Below, piece by piece: positions 57,236 through 64,000 of a DNA stretch of 64,000 bases. The first letter of the stretch is position 1. Each line of letters begins with the position of its first letter. Under the pieces are notes generated by a model that was not told the origin of the DNA, made no database searches, and worked only from the letters and a program-made list of their open reading frames with translations. The position numbers were made by a program, and so were the translations under genes. This DNA comes from Flavobacteriales bacterium. Lineage in GTDB: Bacteria; Bacteroidota; Bacteroidia; Flavobacteriales_F; PHOS-HE28. The stretch lies in contig JADIYA010000001.1 of the NCBI GenBank assembly GCA_016705545.1, positions 62,001 through 126,000 on the forward strand, read 5' to 3'.

Positions 57236-58038
57236 TGACGAGGCGACCACTGAACCGGAACGGATTGAAGGCGCTCCTCGATGAAGCGTACGACAGGCTT
57301 GCGCGCCCTGCATTCATCACCGACGACCCCATTCAGGTGCCGCGCGCCTTCAGCAAGCGGGAAGATGCGGAAGTGATCGGCTTCCTCACCGCCACCATCG
57401 CCTGGGGCCAGCGCAAGACCATCATCGCCAACGCTTGGAAGCTGGCGCGCCTGATGGACGACCGTCCGCACGACTTCGTGATGAATGCCGATGCCGCCGA
57501 CCTGAAGCATGTGAGCGGCTTCGTGCATCGCACCTTCAACGGCATTGATCTCCAGCATTTCATCCACGGCTTGCGGCACCTGCACACCGCACACGGCGGG
57601 CTGGAAAGCGCATTCCTGAACGATGCGGGGCGCATCGATTCAATGGCCGAGGCGATCCCGCGCTTCAAGCGATGGTTCTTCGAGCCGAAGCATCAGGCCC
57701 GAACCCAGAAGCATGTTGCCGATCCCAGCAAGGGCAGCAATGCAAAGCGCATCAACCTCTACCTGCGCTGGATGGTGCGGCCCAATGACCGTGGTGTGGA
57801 CCTCGGTCTCTGGAACCGGATCAAGCCTGCCGACCTGATGGTGCCGCTTGATGTGCATACCGGCCGCGTGGCGCGTGCTCTCGGCCTCCTTACCCGCAAG
57901 CAGGACGATTGGAAGGCGGTGGAGGAACTCACCGCCTCCTTACGCGAATTCGATGCCGCCGACCCGGTGCGCTATGACCTTGCGCTATTCGGCCTTGGGG
58001 TGGGACGTGCGCGGCCCGGCCGTGCATCACCCCGCTGA
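57235..58038 (+). CDS. TIGR02757 family protein (DUF2400)
   Basis: The 267-residue protein from the ATG at 57235 shows the family motifs AFSKREDAEVIGFLTATIAWGQ, given here as KREDAEVIGFLTATIAWGQ, with NLYLRWMVRPNDRGVDLGLW and VPLDVHTGRVARALGLL. The helical fold resembles the HhH-GPD DNA glycosylases, but no function is proven. The last residues (GRARPGRASPR) differ from the usual ending and may reflect another small indel near 58010-58030, though no better frame was found. A TTG one codon earlier is less likely. Confidence 0.85.
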   Translation: MTRRPLNRNGLKALLDEAYDRLARPAFITDDPIQVPRAFSKREDAEVIGFLTATIAWGQRKTIIANAWKLARLMDDRPHDFVMNADAADLKHVSGFVHRTFNGIDLQHFIHGLRHLHTAHGGLESAFLNDAGRIDSMAEAIPRFKRWFFEPKHQARTQKHVADPSKGSNAKRINLYLRWMVRPNDRGVDLGLWNRIKPADLMVPLDVHTGRVARALGLLTRKQDDWKAVEELTASLREFDAADPVRYDLALFGLGVGRARPGRASPR

Positions 58039-58172
58039 GCCGCTCATGGTGCCTCGCTGGCCTCAACCAGAAGCGCGAGGCCCGTCGTCACATTGCACGA
58101 TCGCGACCGGCTGTGACCGAACGCAGATCGGTCTTGAAAACTTCTAATTTTAACCTCCCAAAGCCAACCGCG

Positions 58173-60787
58173 ATGAAGCCCAACGCCCAGCGCCCAACGC
58201 TACGAAGTTGCCTCACTTTCGCGGCGCTCTCCGCATCGGTAATGCTTCCAGCCCAGCAAGCCCCTCCCGATTTCTTCGATGCGGCCGGGAATCCTGCCCT
58301 CAGCTTCTGGAAGAATGAGGGCCAACTTCGCGACAACCTCGGTGTTGCATGCCCCGATGTGCTGTACGCCTCATCAGGCAGCCCATTGAATACTTTTCTT
58401 CAGGATAGCTCGCGGGTCACCTTCGCCGTTACGCTGCGCGATACGAGCGCCACCACACCCGACACCATCTTGAACATCCGGATGCTCTCCGCCGGTCCTG
58501 GGAGGAATTATGCCTCCCCGGAACCTTGGGGCGAACGCGGCCATGTCAGGCACTACTATGTGCCGCACACCGCTCCGAACGGCGTGACAGCCATATCCGG
58601 ATTCGAGGGGATCACATATCCTGAGTTCATTAAGGATGTGGACCTATCCCTGCACAGCCGAAGCAGCGGTCCTGTGATGACACTTACGTGCCGACCTGGT
58701 TTCAACCCGAACCAAGTGATGCTGGGATTCGAAGGACAGGACAGCCTGAAGGTGGATGTGGAGGGCGCGTTGAAGATCTGGCGCGATGGTAAGTTCATCA
58801 AGTTGAACCAGGTGCGCGCATTCCAACTTGATGCGCAGGGCGTTCCGCAACCGCTTTCCTGGAATGCCGAGTACTTGCCGGACAATGGGCTGGACCTCGT
58901 GCGCTTCGAGTTCGACGCGTACGACACGGAGCGGCCGCTCTATCTGCAGGCTGGGCAACCGCCAACAGCAGCCGATGAAGTGGAAGGCCTCTGCTGGAGC
59001 AGCTACCTGGGTGATGCCAATGAAGAATACATCTACGTTAGTGAAACGGATACAGCAGGCAACTACTTCGTTGCGGGCGTCACCAATTCCGCCTACTCCT
59101 TCTTCCCGAATGCTCCGGGCATCGTCCTCCAATTCGCAAATGTTCCCTGGCCCATTTTTGTCACCCGCTTCTATCCAGAGCACAGGATTGCATGGACCGC
59201 ATTCTATGGCGGGAATGATGGCGTTGACGCACACGCCTATCCAAACGCCATGGCGGTGAGGAGCATCTTCGACGGAACGGACATTTATATCGGAGGCGAG
59301 ATCCAGGACAATGGCCTCTACATAGCCGAGAAACCCGGAGCATACAACGACAGCACCGGCACAGCAGGTGGCGTGGTCAACGGCTTTGTCGCACAATTCG
59401 ACATCGACGGAATTCTGCGCTGGTCAACCTACCTAGGGAACTACTACTCACGCGTGCATGGCCTCGACCTTGACAGTCTGGGGCGCCTGGTGATTGCCGG
59501 CGGCTCACAGGGCACAATGCCGCAACCGGCCAATCAACCACCGGGCGCCTATATCAGGCCACACTCTGGCGGTGTGGACGGCTTCATCATCGCGCTTGAT
59601 GTTTCCGACAACCTGCGCTACACCACGCACGTCGGGGATGAACAGACCGACAGGCTCTGGAAGGTTCAATGCCACGGCAACCGGATCATAGCGGTCGGCA
59701 CCAGCGACAGCCCAGGTTTCGAACCTATTCTGGATGGCGGTGCCAATGCCTACGATCAGCCGGATTATGCCGACGGCGGCGGTGACCTGGTGCTCGTGGA
59801 GTTCACCTTGGATGGTGACGTGCAGTGGGGGACCTTCATAGGTTGGGAAGGCATTGAGTATGTGGATGGAAAGAACATTCTGGAAATCGGTCCTTCCGGC
59901 AACATTGTGTTCGTTGCCGCCACCAATCAGGCTGTTGACGTCGTACCAGGCGTGGGGTGGCACCAGTACACGGAGAGCGATCAGGTCATCTTTGAGTTCG
60001 GGCAGGACCGTTCACGGACGTGGACCAGCTACCTCGCCAGCGGCCCTAATCGTATGGATGTGCAAGCCGTGCGCATTGACGCAAATGGCAACATCCACGT
60101 CGCCGGGCGCATCCTTGCGCAGGCCATTGGCGAATCGCCATTGAATGCTTCCGCCGACATGAATGGGATTTACTTCCAGGACAGCAGCATCAAGGGCGCC
60201 CCCATGCTCGGTGCTGATGCATTCCTGATGACGTGGACGCCGGACCACTACCTGATTCTCGCCACGTACTTCGGCGGCGAGGAGCGCCAGCCACCTTTCT
60301 TCGGCGGCTTCCCCTTCATCGAGACCATCAACTCTATCGCACTCGCGCCCACACAATTGTATTTGAGCGGCTCGACATCGAAAGTGGCCGTGCCTGACAC
60401 CTCTTTCTTCCCGTTGTTCAACCCCGGCAACGATGCCTGGTTCCAGACCATTTTCAATGCCCAGGTGCCGAACGGTACGGACGCCTTCGTCACGGCCATT
60501 TGCATTGACGCATTCACCGGCTTGGCGGACGTGCAAACGTTGTCCACTCCAGCTGTTTTCGCCATGGCCATTGGAACTGATCAATGGGTGCTCGGTGGTT
60601 TGCCGGATGGCAATTACCGATTCAGTCTCTTCGATGCAGAAGGCAGGCTTGCGAGGGAGGCGAGCCTTCCTAGCAGCCAAGGCCGAAGCAGCCTAATCGA
60701 CACCAGCGAGCTCGGCCAAGGGGGTATATCTGGCGCGAGTGGCCCGGCCCGCACGCGGTTGCTGTCAGACTCGTCGTAAGCCGCTAG
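58173..60787 (+). CDS. SBBP-repeat / DUF7948-type secreted protein with T9SS type A sorting domain (two one-base insertions near the end)
   Basis: The protein starts at the ATG 58173 with a signal peptide (SCLTFAALSASVMLPAQQ). An N-terminal domain begins LSFWKNEGQLRDN and contains GFEGITYPEFIKDVDLSLH, typical of the DUF7948 region that precedes SBBP beta-propeller repeats. The repeats follow, with blades such as WSSYLGDANEEYIYVSETDT and ILRWSTYLGNYYSRVHGLD. The C-terminal sorting domain is broken by an extra G in the G5 run 60720-60724 and an extra base at 60746-60751. Undoing both gives GQGVYLARVARPHAVAVRLV and a stop at 60785-60787 (870 residues). It is an exported cell-surface or secreted protein of unknown activity. 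Confidence 0.85.
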
Positions 60788-60790
60788 CAC

Positions 60791-62164
60791 ATGGCTCGCT
60801 TAATTGTAGCGGGGTTCTGCTGCGCGCAGTTGATTACTGTATGTGCCCAGCCTCATTGGGGTCCTACCGGATTTCCTGGTGAGCAATGGTCCGCCGGCTA
60901 CTTATGCACCAGCCTCAACGAAGACACACTATACTATGGGGGCACCATGGCACTTGGCAGCATGTGGTACAGTTCAAATCGGGTGTTGCGCTACGCCGAT
61001 GCCGATTGGGACACCTTGCCAGGCGTAGTGCCCGGCAACATATTCAGCATCCTCCGGCATCGTGACACGTTGTTCATCGGCGGGGCTTTCGAGACACTGA
61101 ACGGCGAGGCTTCTGGGCGCGTTGCCTACCATGATGGAACTGCTTGGAGGACTTACGGCTCCGTGCTTGGGTCTTACGTCGCGCGTTTGCGTGTCATTGA
61201 AGACACACTTTATGCAGTTGGGGCTTTCTCAGAAGTTGATGGGCAAGCCGCACAAAGCGTAGCAAAACGCGTGGCCAATGAATGGGTGCCCGTAGGTCAA
61301 ACAACAACCGTCGGCCCCATTATCAGCGACATTGCCAAGTACGATGATCGCCTTGTAATCTGCGGGGCGATCTATGACGGCCCTGCCTGTTGTGCATTCC
61401 AATTAGTCGGCGGCTGGTGGCAACCGCTAGGCCAAGGCGTGCTCGGCGGCCTTTCCGGTGTGGGCTCCTTGGCCGTCTTTGGCAACGACCTCTACATCGG
61501 CGGGCAGTTCACCACCACCACGGGCAATGCTGGCATGAACATCATGCGCTGGGATGGCACGGCCTACCACGCCATGGGCTCCGGGATTCAAGTCAACTTG
61601 AACAACACAAGCACGCTATGCTCCGTGAAGATGCTCGTTCACGATGGCCTGCTGTGGGTGCGGCACTTCTGCAACTATGCGGGTGGCGTTTCGAGCAAGG
61701 GTCTGGCTACATGGGATGGCACTGAATGGTGCGGTGTGCCCGGCGATCTCGTCTCTGACCCTGGTTCCCTTTCAGACATGGCGTTCTACAAAGACACGCT
61801 CTTCATGGTGAAGTTCGGCGACACGCTCGATGGCGTGTTCGTGAACGGAGTTGCCAAGTTCATAGGCGAGAGCTATGTAGGCGAGTGCAGCGGGCCGGTG
61901 GCGGTTGCAGATGTTGTTGTGGCACCTCTTGAGCCTGCAATCGCTGCCGTTGGCGTGGACCAATGGGTAATGACCGAGCTGTCAAACGGGCGCTACGAGA
62001 TGACGCTCTTCGACCAAATGGGCCGAATGATGTTTCGCAGGGCGCTGTTCAGCAACGCCGGTCGAAGTGACATTTTCAGCACACAACACCTGCGTTCAGG
62101 TCTGTACTTCGTTCAGATCACCGGCCACAGTGGTTTTGCTGGGAAAGTGCTTGTGAGCCGGTAG
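60791..62164 (+). CDS. Kelch/SBBP-like beta-propeller secreted protein with T9SS type A sorting domain
   Basis: The 457-residue product has a signal peptide (LIVAGFCCAQLITVCAQ). It has at least six repeats of the form (F/L)xxGGxF followed by a WDGT/HDGTAW pattern, such as TLFIGGAFETLNGEASGRVA and DLYIGGQFTTTTGNAGMNIM. A C-terminal type A sorting domain of about 75 residues follows: DQWVMTELSNGRYEMTLFDQ, then RSGLYFVQITGHSGFAGKVL. It begins only 3 bases after the corrected stop of the previous gene, and its sorting domain closely resembles that gene's, so the two form a cargo pair. Function unknown. Confidence 0.85.
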   Translation: MARLIVAGFCCAQLITVCAQPHWGPTGFPGEQWSAGYLCTSLNEDTLYYGGTMALGSMWYSSNRVLRYADADWDTLPGVVPGNIFSILRHRDTLFIGGAFETLNGEASGRVAYHDGTAWRTYGSVLGSYVARLRVIEDTLYAVGAFSEVDGQAAQSVAKRVANEWVPVGQTTTVGPIISDIAKYDDRLVICGAIYDGPACCAFQLVGGWWQPLGQGVLGGLSGVGSLAVFGNDLYIGGQFTTTTGNAGMNIMRWDGTAYHAMGSGIQVNLNNTSTLCSVKMLVHDGLLWVRHFCNYAGGVSSKGLATWDGTEWCGVPGDLVSDPGSLSDMAFYKDTLFMVKFGDTLDGVFVNGVAKFIGESYVGECSGPVAVADVVVAPLEPAIAAVGVDQWVMTELSNGRYEMTLFDQMGRMMFRRALFSNAGRSDIFSTQHLRSGLYFVQITGHSGFAGKVLVSR

Positions 62165-62169
62165 CGCGC

Positions 62170-63222
62170 TCACTCCTCCCCTTCCAACGGTTTCGCGCTA
62201 GTGTAAGTCCGCCACTTCTCCAGCACGGCCTGCATGTCGGCGGGCAAGGTGCTCTCGAAGCGCATGCGCTTCCCAGTGGCGGGGTGATCGAAATCGAGCG
62301 TGCGCGCGTGCAGGGCTTGGCGCGGCAGCAGCGCGAAGCAATTCTCGACGAATTGTCGGTACTTGGTGAAGGTGGTCCCCTTGAGGATGCGATCACCGCC
62401 GTACGCCGCATCGTTGAAGAGGGGGTGGCCGATCCACTGCATGTGCGCGCGGATCTGGTGCGTGCGGCCTGTCTCGAGCTTGCACTCCACCAGCGTCACG
62501 TATCGGAAGCGCTCGATCACGCGCCAGCGCGTCACGGCAGCTTTGCCATGCTCGCCTTCGGGGAAGACCTGCATCACCGTGCGGTCCTTGTTGCTGCGGC
62601 CGATGTGCCCTTCGATCACGCCTTCATCCTCGGCGAAGTCGCCCCATACGATTGCGTTGTACCGGCGATCGCTGGTGCGATCGAAGAACTGCCGGGCCAG
62701 GTGCGAGAGCGCTTCCTCGGTCTTGCCCACCACCATCACGCCACTGGTGTCCTTGTCGAGGCGGTGCACCAGTCCTGGGCGCGGGATCTCAGCGCCCGGC
62801 ACAGGCGGCAATTTGCCGAAGTGGAAGAGCAGCGCGTTCACGAGCGTGCCGGTCCAATTGCCGTGGCCCGGATGCACCACCAGGCCGGCGGCCTTGTCGA
62901 TCACCACCAGGTGCTCATCCTCGAAGAGCGTCTTCAGCGGAATGTCCTCCGGCAGCAGTTCCACTTCGCGCTGCGGATAAGGCAGCACGATGCTGATCGC
63001 ATCGCCCGGCTTCACCTTCTGGCTGGGCTTGGCGGCTTTCTCATTCACCAACACATTGCCCGCCTTCGCGGCGGCCTGTATCCGGCTGCGCGAGGTGTTG
63101 GCCAGACGGTCGAAGAGGAACTTGTCGAGCCGGATGAGCGATTGCTTCGGATCGCAGACGATCCGGTGGTGCTCGTACAACTCTTGCTCCTCGCCGAGCG
63201 ATTCAATCGATTCCTGGTCCAT
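62170..63222 (-). CDS. RluA family 23S rRNA pseudouridine synthase
   Basis: The 350-residue enzyme has an N-terminal S4 RNA-binding domain (LIRLDKFLFDRLANTSRSRI, RIQAAAKAGNVLVNEKA) and the RluA catalytic core. The core includes DKAAGLVVHPGHGNW, RPGLVHRLDKDTSGVMVVG (catalytic Asp in HRLDKDTSG) and LETGRTHQIRAHMQWIGHPL. The layout fits RluD, which modifies helix 69 of 23S rRNA, but RluC-like activity is not excluded. Its ATG overlaps the stop of the upstream gene (ATGA). Its end faces the T9SS cargo gene with 5 bases between and no terminator. Confidence 0.92.
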   Translation of the reverse strand: MDQESIESLGEEQELYEHHRIVCDPKQSLIRLDKFLFDRLANTSRSRIQAAAKAGNVLVNEKAAKPSQKVKPGDAISIVLPYPQREVELLPEDIPLKTLFEDEHLVVIDKAAGLVVHPGHGNWTGTLVNALLFHFGKLPPVPGAEIPRPGLVHRLDKDTSGVMVVGKTEEALSHLARQFFDRTSDRRYNAIVWGDFAEDEGVIEGHIGRSNKDRTVMQVFPEGEHGKAAVTRWRVIERFRYVTLVECKLETGRTHQIRAHMQWIGHPLFNDAAYGGDRILKGTTFTKYRQFVENCFALLPRQALHARTLDFDHPATGKRMRFESTLPADMQAVLEKWRTYTSAKPLEGEE

Positions 63223-64000
63223 CAGCGCTGGATGAGCAAGCGCTCCTGCGCGATGAGTGCGCCATCGGCGCTGCTAAGGCGCGCTACATAGAGGCCGTTG
63301 GCCAGCGCGCTCACATCCACGAATCGATTCTCCTTGAAGCGTTCATCGGATACGATGCGCCCCATGGCGTCGCTGATCATCAGCCGTGCGCCTTCCAGCT
63401 GTATGCTGGTCCGCGCCATCACCACCTCATTGGCCGGATTCGGAAAGAGAAGCATGCCTGGGCCATCCGTTTCCTCCGGCACGCTCGCGAACGGATCCAC
63501 CGCCGCGACGAATACAGGGCGCAGCATCAACGAGCCCTGCTGCGTGCTCGGCCCGAAGTTGAGCGTGAGCCTGCGGAAGAGCTTGTCCTGGTTGTTGCGA
63601 TTGCGGTCGAAGCCGACGTTGAGCTTCACGTTGTTGGTCTGCACCCAGCCCACGTAGATGGTGCCTTCCACCATGATCGTGCTGTCGAGCGGGATCTCCA
63701 CGAAGTGGTCGATGCCGTCGAGGCGGTATGTCGGCGAAGAGAAGGTGAAGTTCTGGTGCTGGATCACCTCCGGGCTGAGGCTCTTCCACACGGTGATCAG
63801 GAAACGCCCTTCTTCCGGGTTGGGTGAATCGTTCGGGTCGTTCGCCTGCGGATTGAAGTACATGCGCACGGCCCGCAGGCTGTCCTGTCCGCTGATATCG
63901 AAGCGCAGGGCGGCAGCGGCGCCCGCTGCGGTGATGCCATAACCCATTTCCGCACTGCCGTCGTCATAGGCCATGTAGTTGCTGATCTCCTGCACGAAGG
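63222..64000 (-). CDS. T9SS type A sorting-domain protein (3' part only)
   Basis: The frame is open to the window edge, so the start is outside. The 259 visible residues include a beta-sandwich region (ITVWKSLSPEVIQHQNFTFS, DHFVEIPLDSTIMVEGTIYV). A C-terminal type A sorting domain follows: LFPNPANEVVMARTSIQLEG, then VDVSALANGLYVARLSSADG, ending RLLIQR. It is the third T9SS cargo gene in the last 6 kb. The function of the mature protein cannot be judged from the fragment. It precedes the RluA-type gene on the same strand with a 1-base overlap at the stop. Confidence 0.88.
   Translation of the reverse strand, partial: FVQEISNYMAYDDGSAEMGYGITAAGAAAALRFDISGQDSLRAVRMYFNPQANDPNDSPNPEEGRFLITVWKSLSPEVIQHQNFTFSSPTYRLDGIDHFVEIPLDSTIMVEGTIYVGWVQTNNVKLNVGFDRNRNNQDKLFRRLTLNFGPSTQQGSLMLRPVFVAAVDPFASVPEETDGPGMLLFPNPANEVVMARTSIQLEGARLMISDAMGRIVSDERFKENRFVDVSALANGLYVARLSSADGALIAQERLLIQR

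Overview
The window is a 64 kb piece of a bacterial chromosome, almost certainly from the phylum Bacteroidota and probably a GC-rich member of the Flavobacteriales. The evidence is a type IX secretion / gliding locus (gldJ, a PorP/SprF protein, porU, porV), cargo proteins with type A C-terminal sorting domains, many Cys-lipidated surface lipoproteins, an archaeal/eukaryotic-type prolyl-tRNA synthetase, and promoters of the Bacteroidota form TTTG-N19-TAnnTTTG. Coding density is very high. No CRISPR array, insertion sequence or prophage is visible. The species cannot be named from this sequence.

Layout. 1-10.8 kb (minus strand) is the translation/transcription block: rpsU-xerC-hpf, then four tRNAs, tuf, tRNA-Trp, secE, nusG, rplK, rplA, rplJ, rplL, rpoB and the start of rpoC. 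10.9-15.4 kb (minus) is lpxK, purine nucleoside phosphorylase, gatB and a TlpA-like lipoprotein. 15.4-17.4 kb (plus) is a Nif3-family protein and a coiled-coil zinc-ribbon protein. 17.4-22.2 kb holds an OmpP1/FadL-type porin with an aromatic/glycine-rich lipoprotein, divergent from proS and a conserved unknown gene. tRNA-Glu and murF follow. 23.9-32.1 kb is the T9SS locus, with porP-gldJ divergent from porU-porV. 32.1-38 kb (plus) holds ispF, a RmlD-like reductase, an NSS transporter with its tiny MetS-like subunit, a helix-hairpin-helix protein, apt and an acyl-CoA dehydrogenase. 38-43 kb holds a CsgG-like/TPR protein, nnr and three envelope proteins. 43-48.5 kb holds pcm, a Gfo/Idh/MocA oxidoreductase, a lipoprotein, a polyprenyl-phosphate sugar transferase, 3-hydroxybutyryl-CoA dehydrogenase and a GNAT enzyme. 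48.5-58 kb is mixed metabolism and transport (DUF4294 protein, biotin carboxylase, alpha/beta hydrolase, K+/H+ antiporter, sucC, LolD-like ATPase, YdeI-like protein, TIGR02757 protein). 58-64 kb holds three T9SS cargo genes and an RluA-type pseudouridine synthase.

How the parts connect. GldJ, PorP/SprF, PorU and PorV belong to the secretion apparatus that would export the cargo proteins at 58-64 kb. PorU is the sortase that removes their C-terminal domains, and PorV is its outer-membrane partner.

Quality caveat. At least eight conserved genes (rplK, rplA, nusG, xerC, hbd, accC, a YdeI-like gene and one T9SS cargo gene) are broken by about twelve single-base insertions or deletions. Undoing each restores a normal-length family member, so they look like uncorrected long-read consensus errors rather than pseudogenes. 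I saw no clearly new multi-gene system. The most notable items are an in-frame dispersed-repeat insertion in gatB, a recurring promoter motif, an odd Gly/Trp/Asn-rich lipoprotein, the MetS-like small gene, and tandem T9SS cargo genes.
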